Shown: positions 17,175-25,312 of the stretch, in pieces
Numbering within the stretch: position 1 is the first letter of the stretch
Layout of the letters: each line of letters opens with the position of its first letter
NCBI GenBank assembly: GCA_965227045.1
Contig: OZ245718.1
Location: 1,612,001 to 1,676,000, forward strand
Length of the DNA: 64,000 nucleotides
Origin: UBA10649 sp965227045
GTDB lineage: Bacteria > Actinomycetota > Actinomycetes > S36-B12
Direction of reading: 5' to 3'
Notes under the pieces: generated by a model
Told to the model about the DNA's origin: nothing
Databases searched by the model: none
Seen by the model: only the letters and a program-made list of their open reading frames with translations
Program-made: the position numbers and the translations under genes

Positions 17175-18248
17175 TCACACGTTGAAGCGGAACTCCACGA
17201 CGTCGCCGTCGGCCATCACGTAGTCCTTGCCCTCGATCCGCACCTTGCCCTTGGCCTTCGCCTCAGCCATCGAACCGGTCGCGACCAGGTCGTCGAACGA
17301 GACAACCTCGGCCTTGATGAAGCCCTTCTGGAAATCCGTGTGGATCACTCCCGCGGCCTCGGGCGCGGTCGCTCCCTTGGGGATCGTCCACGCGCGCGAC
17401 TCCTTGGGGCCGGCGGTGAGATAGGTCTGCAGCCCTAGCGTCTTGAAGCCGACGCGGGCCAGCGCATTGAGCCCGCTCTCCTCCTGGCCGACCGACTGCA
17501 GGAGCTCGAGCGCTTCCTCCTCGGACAGCTCGACGAGCTCGGACTCGAGCTTGGCATCGAGGAACACTGCCTCGGCGGGAGCGACGAGCTCACGCATGGA
17601 CTGCTTGAACGCCTCGTCCGCGAGCTCGGCCTCGTCGACATTGATCATGTAGAGGAACGGCTTGGCCGTGAGGAGAAAGAGCTCCTTCAGCGGGGCCGGG
17701 TCGACGCCTGACGCGAAGATCGTCGTGCCGTTGTTGAGCAGCTCGCGCGCCTCCTCGGTGGCGGTGAGGACGGCGACCTTGGACTTGTCGGTGCGCGCCT
17801 CCTTCTGCAGGCGGGGCAGCGCGCGGTCGATCGTCTGCAGGTCGGCGAGGATGAGCTCGGTGTTGATCGTCTCCATGTCCTCGGCGGGCGACACACGGCC
17901 CTCGACGTGGATCACGTCGTCGTCCGTAAAGGCGCGGAGCACCTGGCAGATCGCGTCGGACTCGCGGATGTTCGCGAGGAACTTGTTGCCGAGGCCAGCT
18001 CCCTCGCTCGCTCCCTTGACGATGCCGGCGATGTCGACGAAGACGACTGACGCGGGCAGGATCCGCTCGGAGCCGAAGATCCCCGCTAGCACCTCGAGCC
18101 GGGGATCGGGCACTCCCACGACTCCGGTGTTCGGCTCGATGGTGGCGAACGGGTAATTCGCCGCGAGCACGTCGTTCTTGGTCAGGGCGTTGAACAGGGT
18201 CGACTTGCCGACGTTCGGGAGTCCGACGATTGCGATGGTGAGGGCCAC
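17175..18248 (-). CDS. ychF: YchF/Ola1-family ATPase
   Basis: A 357-residue Obg-superfamily P-loop protein that prefers ATP. G1 is GLPNVGKST, G3 is FVDIAGIVKGASEGAGLG, and the G4 position reads NVDE instead of NKxD, as is normal for the family. A coiled-coil insert and a C-terminal TGS domain (TDFQKGFIKAEVVSFDDL) follow. It associates with ribosomes and stress responses. The GTG at 18248 has TAGGAT 8 nt upstream. Confidence 0.95.
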   Translation of the reverse strand: MALTIAIVGLPNVGKSTLFNALTKNDVLAANYPFATIEPNTGVVGVPDPRLEVLAGIFGSERILPASVVFVDIAGIVKGASEGAGLGNKFLANIRESDAICQVLRAFTDDDVIHVEGRVSPAEDMETINTELILADLQTIDRALPRLQKEARTDKSKVAVLTATEEARELLNNGTTIFASGVDPAPLKELFLLTAKPFLYMINVDEAELADEAFKQSMRELVAPAEAVFLDAKLESELVELSEEEALELLQSVGQEESGLNALARVGFKTLGLQTYLTAGPKESRAWTIPKGATAPEAAGVIHTDFQKGFIKAEVVSFDDLVATGSMAEAKAKGKVRIEGKDYVMADGDVVEFRFNV

Positions 18249-18321
18249 GGCGGACGATCCTAGTCGGGGCGGCGGGGCGCCGATTTCCCCGAATCACAGG
18301 TCCGTTGAGTACGGTACGGAC

Positions 18322-19218
18322 GTGGTGACGCCCGAGGACGAGCCAGGCCGCGAGCCGGTGGACCCGGTGTATGCATCCTTGTTCCGTCCCGAGGACGTCG
18401 AGCACCCGGCGGACGAGCCCGGCATTGGCGACGTCGAGAAGCTCCCCCAGCCCGACTTCGACGAGGACATCGAGGCACAGCTCGCCCTGCCCGACTCGGT
18501 CGTGATCGACGAGCTCGACGCCGATGACGACATCGTCGATGCGGAGTTGGTCGACGTGCCTCCCCCACCCGCCCCCGCCACCACCGTCGACACCGGGCGG
18601 CTGTTCCGCAGCCAGGGCGTGTCTGACGCCGAAGCCGCGGTGCTGGCGCTCAACTCCGACCACGGCGGCAAGCTGCGCACGCTCGTCCGCGTCGACGAGG
18701 ATCCGTCGGTTCCCGTCCGCGTGAACAGCGCGGTAGCCGCAACGGGAACCGGCATGGTCGTGGACGATCCGGAACTGCAGGACGATGTCCCCGTGAAGGA
18801 GACCCGCAGCGAGCGCCGCAAGCAGGCACCCCGTGAGATCACGCACCGATCGCCTGGGATCTCCGCGGGCGCGGTCTACCTCATCGTCATCGGCGCGACG
18901 GTGATCGTCGGCATGGTCAACGCCTGGCTAGGCAAGGGCGAGCTGGGCGCACCGACCGGAATAGCCCTGCTCGTCAGCAGCGTCTACTGCGCGTGGCGCG
19001 TTCGCCGCGAGGATGACGTCGTCGCGATCATCATTCCGCCAATCGCGTTCTTCATCGCCGCGATCACGGCCGGACAGCTGTTCCGCGGCACCACCAGTGG
19101 CGGGCTGCTCAATCGCGCGCAACTGGTCTTCTTCACCATGGCCTACAACTGGTACTGGGTGATCGGCACGACGGTGATCGTGGTCGTCCTGGTCCTCGTG
19201 CGCCGCCGGCGCGGCTAG
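18322..19218 (+). CDS. DUF6542-type membrane protein with long acidic N-terminus
   Basis: A 298-residue protein. Residues 1-170 are hydrophilic and very acidic, probably disordered; the C-terminal 120 residues contain four hydrophobic segments and match the DUF6542 region found beside ychF/ispH in actinobacteria. Function unknown. The GTG at 18322 is preferred because TACGGT (18310-18315) lies 6 nt upstream; a second GTG follows immediately. The stop overlaps the convergent ispH stop in a CTAG tetranucleotide. Confidence 0.7.
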   Translation: MVTPEDEPGREPVDPVYASLFRPEDVEHPADEPGIGDVEKLPQPDFDEDIEAQLALPDSVVIDELDADDDIVDAELVDVPPPPAPATTVDTGRLFRSQGVSDAEAAVLALNSDHGGKLRTLVRVDEDPSVPVRVNSAVAATGTGMVVDDPELQDDVPVKETRSERRKQAPREITHRSPGISAGAVYLIVIGATVIVGMVNAWLGKGELGAPTGIALLVSSVYCAWRVRREDDVVAIIIPPIAFFIAAITAGQLFRGTTSGGLLNRAQLVFFTMAYNWYWVIGTTVIVVVLVLVRRRRG

Positions 19219-20174
19219 GCCTGCGCCGCCTTCATGTCGCGTCGCAGTTCCGGCGGCAATGCGAACACCAGCGTCTCCTCGGCCGTCTGCACCGTCTCGA
19301 CGTCGTCGAACCCGCGCTCCGCGAGCCACTCGAGAACCTCGTTGACGAGCAGCTCGGGCACTGAGGCTCCGCTCGTGAGACCGACCAGGGTCGCCCCGTC
19401 GAACCATGCGGGATCGAGTTCGCCCGCGTAGTCGACGCGATAGGACGCACGGGCACCCGCCTCGAGCGCGACTTCGACAAGCCGCACGGAGTTCGAGGAG
19501 TTGCCCGAACCGACGACGATGACGACGTCGCAGCCGGGAGCCATGGCCTTGACCGCTGACTGCCGGTTCGACGTGGCGTAGCAGATGTCGTCACTCGGCG
19601 GCGCGATCAACTGCGGGAAGCGCTCCTTGAGCACGTCGACCGTCTGCAGGGTCTCGTCGACGGACAAGGTGGTCTGGGAGAGCCAGATGAGCTTGTCGGA
19701 GTTGGGGATGTCCTGGGTCTTGGCGACGCTGGGATCCTCGACGAGAGTGACGACCTCGGGCGCCTCGCCCATCGTGCCTTCGACCTCCTCGTGACCCTCG
19801 TGGCCGATGAGCACGATCTGGTAGCCCTCGCTGGCGTAGCGCCGCACCTCGGCGTGGACCTTGGTCACGAGCGGGCAGGTGGCGTCGATGGTCTTCAGAT
19901 TGCGGTCGCGCGACTGCTCATGCACGACCGGCGCGACACCGTGCGCGGAGAAGACGACCGTCGATCCCTCTGGGATCTCCTCGACCTCGTCGACGAAGAT
20001 CGCGCCGCGAGCCTCAAGCGCCTGGACGACGTACTTGTTGTGCACGATCTGCTTGCGCACGTAGACCGGGGCGCCGTAGAGGTCCAGCGCCTTCTCCACC
20101 GTGACGACGGCCCGGTCGACTCCCGCGCAGTATCCGCGCGGGGCAGCCAGCAAGACCTTCTTAGGTTCGGGCAT
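19215..20174 (-). CDS. ispH: 4-hydroxy-3-methylbut-2-enyl diphosphate reductase
   Basis: Last enzyme of the MEP pathway, making IPP and DMAPP, 319 aa. The three conserved cysteines that hold the iron-sulfur cluster are in RGYCAG (about residue 17), DATCPLV and DDICYATSNRQ; the catalytic Glu lies in the HEEVEGTMGE segment. TACGAT (minus strand, 20181-20186) lies 6 nt upstream of the ATG, and it shares its TA with the -10 of the divergent xseA gene. Confidence 0.95.
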   Translation of the reverse strand: MPEPKKVLLAAPRGYCAGVDRAVVTVEKALDLYGAPVYVRKQIVHNKYVVQALEARGAIFVDEVEEIPEGSTVVFSAHGVAPVVHEQSRDRNLKTIDATCPLVTKVHAEVRRYASEGYQIVLIGHEGHEEVEGTMGEAPEVVTLVEDPSVAKTQDIPNSDKLIWLSQTTLSVDETLQTVDVLKERFPQLIAPPSDDICYATSNRQSAVKAMAPGCDVVIVVGSGNSSNSVRLVEVALEAGARASYRVDYAGELDPAWFDGATLVGLTSGASVPELLVNEVLEWLAERGFDDVETVQTAEETLVFALPPELRRDMKAAQA

Positions 20175-20180
20175 GCACCC

Positions 20181-20190
20181 ATCGTAGGCT
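20181..20190. promoter_or_regulatory. Overlapping divergent -10 boxes of ispH and xseA
   Basis: The 10-mer ATCGTAGGCT contains TAGGCT on the plus strand (7 nt before the xseA ATG) and TACGAT on the minus strand (6 nt before the ispH ATG). The two hexamers share the central TA, so one polymerase should exclude the other. Confidence 0.6.
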
Positions 20191-20197
20191 CCGGGTC

Positions 20198-21358
20198 ATG
20201 CCCTTGGAGACCAGCGCGGAGTCGCCAGCGGCCGTACGCACGATCTCCCGCCTGCTCTCCGACTGGATCGGCCGGCTGGGGGCGATCTGGATCGACGGCC
20301 AGGTGGCCGAGTACCGGCCGCGGCCGGGGGCACGCAACCACTACCTGGTCCTGCGCGACACCGACGTGGACATGTCGCTGACCGTGGTCGCCGACTCGTC
20401 GATCATCGGCCGCCTCGATCCGCCGCTCGCCGAGGGCCAGCGGATCATCGTCCACGCACGTCCGGACTTCTGGGCTGCCCGCGGATCCCTGTCTCTGCGC
20501 GCGAAGGAAATCAGACCCGTGGGCCTGGGCGCACTGCTCGCCGAGCTCGAGCGGCTCAAGGCACTGCTCACCGCCGAGGGCCTCTTCGCGCCAGAGCGGA
20601 AGAAGGCTCTCCCGTTCATCCCCCAGCGCATCGGCCTGATCTGCGGGCGGGCCAGCGCCGCGATGGACGACGTACTCGTCAACGCCCGCGAGCGCTGGCC
20701 GTCGATCTCCTTTGAGGTGCGCGAGGTTCCGGTGCAGGGGGTACAGGCGGTCGCGGCCGTCACTGCGGCGCTCGCCGAACTCGATGGCATGCCCGAGGTC
20801 GACGTGATCATCCTTGCGCGCGGCGGCGGAAGCGTGGAGGACCTGCTGCCGTTCAGCAACGAGGCACTCGTCCGCGCCGTGGCGGCCTGCGTCACCCCCG
20901 TCGTCAGCGCGATCGGCCACGAGCAGGATGCCCCGCTCGTCGACTTCGTCGCGGACCTGCGCGCATCGACTCCAACGGACGCGGCGAAGCGAGTGGTGCC
21001 ATCGCTGCGCGAGCAGATCGCGCTCGTCGAGGGCCTGCGCCGCCGCGGCTCCGTCGTCCTGCGACACCTGCTGGACCGCGAGCAGCAGGGGATGCGCCAC
21101 CGGCGTGACCGGTCCCGAGCGATCGTGCTCAACCGGCTCGACGCGGCGAGCAACGACATCGGTCACCTCCACGCACGTGCGCGATCGCTCTCCCCCGCGG
21201 CCACGCTCGAGCGCGGGTACGCGATCGTCACGACCGCCGACGGCGCGATCGTTCGCAGCGGCGACGACGTGGTCGCAGGTGACGTGCTCGATATCCGGCT
21301 CAGCGAAGGCCGCCTGCGCGCGCAGGCTCTGGCCGTCGATGACGGAACCGGGAACTAG
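20198..21358 (+). CDS. xseA: Exodeoxyribonuclease VII large subunit
   Basis: Large, catalytic subunit of the ExoVII nuclease, which degrades single-stranded DNA from both ends, 386 aa. An N-terminal OB-fold (about residues 25-110) precedes the catalytic domain with ARGGGSVEDLLPFSNE and the SAIGHEQDAPLVDFVADLRA-type motif. A shortened coiled-coil region and the C-terminal LERGYAI motif follow. It is somewhat shorter than the E. coli enzyme, mainly in the coiled coil. xseB follows at 9 nt. Confidence 0.93.
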   Translation: MPLETSAESPAAVRTISRLLSDWIGRLGAIWIDGQVAEYRPRPGARNHYLVLRDTDVDMSLTVVADSSIIGRLDPPLAEGQRIIVHARPDFWAARGSLSLRAKEIRPVGLGALLAELERLKALLTAEGLFAPERKKALPFIPQRIGLICGRASAAMDDVLVNARERWPSISFEVREVPVQGVQAVAAVTAALAELDGMPEVDVIILARGGGSVEDLLPFSNEALVRAVAACVTPVVSAIGHEQDAPLVDFVADLRASTPTDAAKRVVPSLREQIALVEGLRRRGSVVLRHLLDREQQGMRHRRDRSRAIVLNRLDAASNDIGHLHARARSLSPAATLERGYAIVTTADGAIVRSGDDVVAGDVLDIRLSEGRLRAQALAVDDGTGN

Positions 21359-21367
21359 GCTCGCGCC

Positions 21368-21556
21368 ATGGCCGAACCGACGTACGAGCAGGCACGCGAT
21401 GAGCTGGCCACGGTTGTTGCGTCGCTTGAGAGCGGCGGCCTGACGCTGGAGGAGTCGCTCGCCCTGTGGGAGCGAAGCGAGGTGCTCGCGAAGATCTGCC
21501 AGACCTGGCTCGATGCCGCGCGCGCTCGAGTCGACGCTGCGGATTCCGAGGAATAG
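21368..21556 (+). CDS. xseB: Exodeoxyribonuclease VII small subunit
   Basis: A 62-residue helical subunit with the family pattern TYEQARDELATVVASLESGG and the LEESLALWERSE repeat; it packs along the coiled coil of XseA. A hexamer TAGGCT, which overlaps the xseA stop codon (21356-21361), lies exactly 6 nt before its ATG, so it may have its own leaderless promoter in addition to read-through from xseA. Confidence 0.93.
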   Translation: MAEPTYEQARDELATVVASLESGGLTLEESLALWERSEVLAKICQTWLDAARARVDAADSEE

Positions 21557-21561
21557 TCGCC

Positions 21562-22131
21562 CTAAGGAGCGGGCTCTGCGGCCGGCTCCAGCGACGACGC
21601 CAGCACGATCAACTCGTCCCATCCAGCGGTGCCCGACACGATCGTCGTCGTGCCGTCCGCGATGCGCACGAGTGAGTGGCGATCGCCGTGCTCCCAGCGC
21701 TGCCACGTCACATCCTCGACGGACTGGGTGCCGACCTCGATACCGTCGTCGGTCTGCTCCGCCGTGTACGGATCGGATGCGTTCGCGGACTGGCTCACCT
21801 GCGCGTACTCGTCGCCGGGGGTGACGTAGCCGATGTGCAGCACCGGATCGGGCTCCGACTTCGCGGTCGGCTCCCAACGAGCGCTCGTCGGTCGCCAGCC
21901 CTCGGCGAGGCCGGTGGGCACCTCGAGTTGGAAGTCCGCCTGGAGCGACGCCCGTGATATCGCCGCAGTCGGGTCGACGACCTTCACGGCCTCGGGCTGC
22001 GGACGCCACGTGACGATGAGCAGCACCGCGACGAAGGCAAGGACTACGAGCAGCGACCGCACCATGTCGCCGATCGTCTGACGCATGCGCGCATTGGGCC
22101 GACCGGTCGGCTGCGGCTGCTGAGTCCCCAC
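21562..22131 (-). CDS. DUF4245-type membrane-anchored protein
   Basis: A 189-residue protein with one membrane helix (about residues 22-42) and an extracytoplasmic domain resembling DUF4245, a family conserved beside glpX in actinobacteria. Function unknown. The GTG at 22131 is chosen because a CATGAT hexamer lies 6 nt upstream; an internal ATG (22086) is the alternative. It is divergent from glpX and ends 5 nt from the convergent xseB. Confidence 0.75.
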   Translation of the reverse strand: MGTQQPQPTGRPNARMRQTIGDMVRSLLVVLAFVAVLLIVTWRPQPEAVKVVDPTAAISRASLQADFQLEVPTGLAEGWRPTSARWEPTAKSEPDPVLHIGYVTPGDEYAQVSQSANASDPYTAEQTDDGIEVGTQSVEDVTWQRWEHGDRHSLVRIADGTTTIVSGTAGWDELIVLASSLEPAAEPAP

Positions 22132-22207
22132 GCGTCCATCATGGGCTATCCGCCCCGCTGGGCAATCGGGCAGGTGAGCGTCCCCGCTCGATCGATACGC
22201 TGCCGAC

Positions 22208-23233
22208 ATGACCAGCGCACCCGTACCCGAGGTTCCCGACCGCAACCTCGCCCTCGAACTGGTGCGGGTCACCGAGGCCGCGGCCATGGCCGCCGCTCGG
22301 TGGGTCGGCCGGGGGGACAAGAACGGCGCCGACGGGGCTGCGGTCAACGCAATGCGGCAACTGATCGGCACCGTCTCGATGAACGGTGTCGTCGTCATCG
22401 GCGAGGGCGAGAAGGACGACGCCCCGATGCTGTTCAACGGGGAGCGCGTCGGCGACGGATCGGGCGCCGAGGCCGATGTTGCGGTCGACCCGATCGACGG
22501 CACCACCTTGGCGGCGAAGGGCATGCCCAACGCCATTGCTGTCATCGCGGTCGCTGAGCGCGGGGCTATGTACGACCCCAGTGCCGTGTTCTACATGGAG
22601 AAGCTCGTGGTCGGTCCCGAGAGCGCGGACGTCGTCGACATCACAGCGCCCATCGCCTACAACCTGCAGCAGATCGCGCGAGCCAAGGGAGAGCACGTCG
22701 AGGACCTCACGGTGTGCATCCTCGACCGCCCACGTCACCAGGGCATCGTCGACGAGGTCCGCGCCGCGGGCGCCCGGATCAAGTTCATCGCCGACGGCGA
22801 CGTCGCAGGCGCCATCATGGCCGCGCGCGAGGGCACCGGCATCGACATGCTGGCGGGCATAGGCGGAACCCCCGAGGGGATCATCGCGGCCTGTGCGATC
22901 ACCTGTCTCGGCGGGACCATCCAGGCCAAGCTCTGGCCACGCGATGCCGACGAGCGTCGTCGCGCCCTCGACGCCGGTCACGACCTGGATCGGGTGCTGA
23001 CGACCGGGGACCTCGTCACGGGAGACAACATCTTCTTCTGCGCCACCGGAATTACCGACGGGGAGATCATGGAGGGCGTCCGCTACACCGCAGACGGCCC
23101 CACGACGCATTCGATCGTCATGCGCAGCAAGAGCGGCACGATCCGCGATGTCCGCAGCGAGCACCGCCTGTCCAAACTGTCGACCTACTCGTCCGTCGAC
23201 TTCGGCGGATCGGCCGGCTCCCGCACCAGCTGA
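22208..23233 (+). CDS. glpX: Class II fructose-1,6-bisphosphatase
   Basis: Gluconeogenic phosphatase that converts fructose-1,6-bisphosphate to fructose-6-phosphate, 341 aa. The metal-binding motif is VDPIDGTTLAAKG, and an upstream EGEKDDAPMLFNGE segment completes the lithium-sensitive phosphatase core. TACGCT (22196-22201) lies 6 nt before the ATG, so a leaderless mRNA is likely. The amylosucrase gene follows at 10 nt, so the two are likely co-transcribed. Confidence 0.95.
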   Translation: MTSAPVPEVPDRNLALELVRVTEAAAMAAARWVGRGDKNGADGAAVNAMRQLIGTVSMNGVVVIGEGEKDDAPMLFNGERVGDGSGAEADVAVDPIDGTTLAAKGMPNAIAVIAVAERGAMYDPSAVFYMEKLVVGPESADVVDITAPIAYNLQQIARAKGEHVEDLTVCILDRPRHQGIVDEVRAAGARIKFIADGDVAGAIMAAREGTGIDMLAGIGGTPEGIIAACAITCLGGTIQAKLWPRDADERRRALDAGHDLDRVLTTGDLVTGDNIFFCATGITDGEIMEGVRYTADGPTTHSIVMRSKSGTIRDVRSEHRLSKLSTYSSVDFGGSAGSRTS

Positions 23234-23243
23234 TCGGAAAGCC

Positions 23244-25172
23244 ATGGCCGGTTCAGCGCACTCAAATCGCGACGGCGCGCTTGCGCATGCGCGCGAGGCA
23301 CTCTCCGAAGCACTCGGTGCAGACCCCGACCGCGACACGCTCCTGGCTCGGTTCGACAGGTGGGCAGACGACCTCTGGGACGGCCTGACGGTCGTCTACG
23401 ACGCGGAGGCGATCCTGCCTCGGCTTGTCGATGTCATGGTCGCGGTTCATCGCGATCGGTCCGCTCGGCTGCGGGCGCGGGACCTCGAACGCAGCCTGCG
23501 CGCGGACTGGTTCCAGGGTCCGGATGCCATCGGATACGTGGCCTACGCCGATCTTTTCGCGGGCGACCTGACCGGCATCCGCGCGCGCATCGACTACCTG
23601 CGCGACCTGGGCGTGACGTACTTGCATCTCATGCCGCTGCTCACGCCGCGACCCGGGGCGAATGACGGCGGGTACGCGGTCATGGACTACCGCTCGGTGC
23701 GCCCGGACCTCGGCACGATGAACGACCTCGCCGAGCTGGCGGCCGACCTGCACGCGTCCGGGATCGCGCTGACGTTGGACCTGGTCCTCAATCACGTCGC
23801 GCGCGAGCACGAGTGGGCGGCCCGGGCACGGGCGGGCGAGTCCCGCTACCGCGACTACTTCTACGTCTACCCGGACCGCGCCATGCCGGACGCGCTCGAG
23901 GAGGCGCTGCCGGAGATCTTTCCCGCCTTCGCGCCGGGCAACTTCACCTTCGATCCGGACCTGCAGGGCTGGGTGTGGACGACGTTCAACGAGTGGCAGT
24001 GGGACGTCAACTGGTCCAACCCGGAGGTGTTCGCGGAGTTCGTCGACGTTGTGGGATTCCTCGCGAACCAGGGAGCCGACTGCATCCGACTCGACGCGAT
24101 CGCCTTCGTATGGAAGCGACTGGGCACGAACTGCCAGAACCAGCCCGAGGTCCACGCGATCACCCAGGCACTGCGCGCATGCGCTCGCATCATGGCCCCG
24201 GCGGTCATCTTCAAGGCCGAAGCGATCGTCGGCCCGCAGGACGTCGTCGCCTACTTGGGCCAGGACGAGCACGCGGGCAAGGTGTCCGACCTCGCGTACC
24301 ACAACTCGTTGATGGTGCAGATCTGGTCCGCGCTCGCGACGCGCGACGGTCGACTGCTCGCCACGGCGCTCGGTGGCTTCGAGCCGATCCCGGTAACCGG
24401 AGCATGGGCCACCTACCTGCGCTGCCACGACGACATCGGCTGGGCGATCGACGATGCCGATGCGTCGAGCCTCGGGTGGGATGGCTTCGCGCACCGCGCC
24501 TTCCTCGCCGACTTCTACGCCGGCGACTTCGAGGGGAGCTTCGCCCGCGGGGTGCACTTCCAGACAAACGCCGAGACGGGTGACCGGCGAACGTCGGGCA
24601 GCGCAGCGAGCCTTGCCGGCGTGGAAGCGGCACTAGCAGCGAACGACGACGCGGCCCTCGATCTTGCGATCGACCGGCTCGTGTGCGCGTACTCCATGGT
24701 GTTCGGGTTCGGCGGGCTGCCCCTGCTCTACATGGGCGACGAGCTCGGCATGACGAACGACGAGTCCTACCTCGACGATGCGGCCAAGCGCACGGACAAC
24801 AGGTGGACGCACCGACCCGCGATGGACTGGTCACTCACCACGAGCGCCCCCGGAACGGTGTCGCAGCGGATCTTCGCCGCCATTCGCCGGCTCATCCAGA
24901 CGCGCCGATCGCTCGCAAGCCTGCATGCCGCGGTCAGCACGGAGTGCACGACCGGTTCCAGCCCCGCAGTCATCGTGTTCCGCCGACGGCACGCGGCCGG
25001 ATCCATCGTTCAGGTCTACAACGTGTCCGAGTTCGCGCAGGACGTCCAACGCGCGGACCTCCTGCCGTTGGCGGGCGATCGGCTCCTCGAGCACCTGTCG
25101 GGTGATCTGGTCGATGCCGCGGCCCCTCTGCGCATCCCCGCCTACGGCACCTGGTGGCTCACGGACGTCTAG
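23244..25172 (+). CDS. Amylosucrase-like GH13 glucosyltransferase
   Basis: A 642-residue protein of glycoside hydrolase family 13, closest in motif pattern to amylosucrase (subfamily 4), which splits sucrose and adds the glucose to a glucan, releasing fructose. An N-terminal helical domain precedes the barrel (DWFQGPDAIGYVAYADLF). The conserved regions are DLVLNHV, IRLDAIAFVWK (nucleophile Asp), KAEAIV (acid/base Glu) and RCHDDIGW (transition-state Asp). No signal peptide, so cytoplasmic. The ATG at 23244 lies 10 nt after glpX. Sucrose hydrolase or a related trans-glucosidase specificity cannot be excluded. A palindrome starts directly after the stop. Confidence 0.82.
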   Translation: MAGSAHSNRDGALAHAREALSEALGADPDRDTLLARFDRWADDLWDGLTVVYDAEAILPRLVDVMVAVHRDRSARLRARDLERSLRADWFQGPDAIGYVAYADLFAGDLTGIRARIDYLRDLGVTYLHLMPLLTPRPGANDGGYAVMDYRSVRPDLGTMNDLAELAADLHASGIALTLDLVLNHVAREHEWAARARAGESRYRDYFYVYPDRAMPDALEEALPEIFPAFAPGNFTFDPDLQGWVWTTFNEWQWDVNWSNPEVFAEFVDVVGFLANQGADCIRLDAIAFVWKRLGTNCQNQPEVHAITQALRACARIMAPAVIFKAEAIVGPQDVVAYLGQDEHAGKVSDLAYHNSLMVQIWSALATRDGRLLATALGGFEPIPVTGAWATYLRCHDDIGWAIDDADASSLGWDGFAHRAFLADFYAGDFEGSFARGVHFQTNAETGDRRTSGSAASLAGVEAALAANDDAALDLAIDRLVCAYSMVFGFGGLPLLYMGDELGMTNDESYLDDAAKRTDNRWTHRPAMDWSLTTSAPGTVSQRIFAAIRRLIQTRRSLASLHAAVSTECTTGSSPAVIVFRRRHAAGSIVQVYNVSEFAQDVQRADLLPLAGDRLLEHLSGDLVDAAAPLRIPAYGTWWLTDV

Positions 25173-25264
25173 CGAATTGAACGCACCTCCCGGGCCAAAT
25201 CCGGCTTTCAGCGCCGTTCTGGCACGCATTCGCGGGATTTGACCCGGGAGGTGCGTTCAATTCG
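25173..25264. repeat. Long palindrome B (30-bp arms, one mismatch) after the amylosucrase gene
   Basis: Arms at 25173-25202 and 25235-25264 match over 30 nt with one C/A mismatch; the loop is 32 nt. The left arm begins CGAATTGAAC and contains CCTCCCGGG followed by CAAATCC. It starts at the base after the stop codon. It is homologous to palindrome C (36033-36198): both carry the CGAATTGAAC end and the CCTCCCGGG core. Confidence 0.85.
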
Positions 25265-25312
25265 GGAAAGGCCCGGGCAGGCGCGCGGACGGGCAAGTTC
25301 TAGTCTGAACCT

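Noticed and set aside
19895..22009. A 704-codon open frame antisense to ispH-xseA-xseB
   Set aside because: It overlaps three well-recognised genes, has no family motif and is a GC-rich shadow frame.
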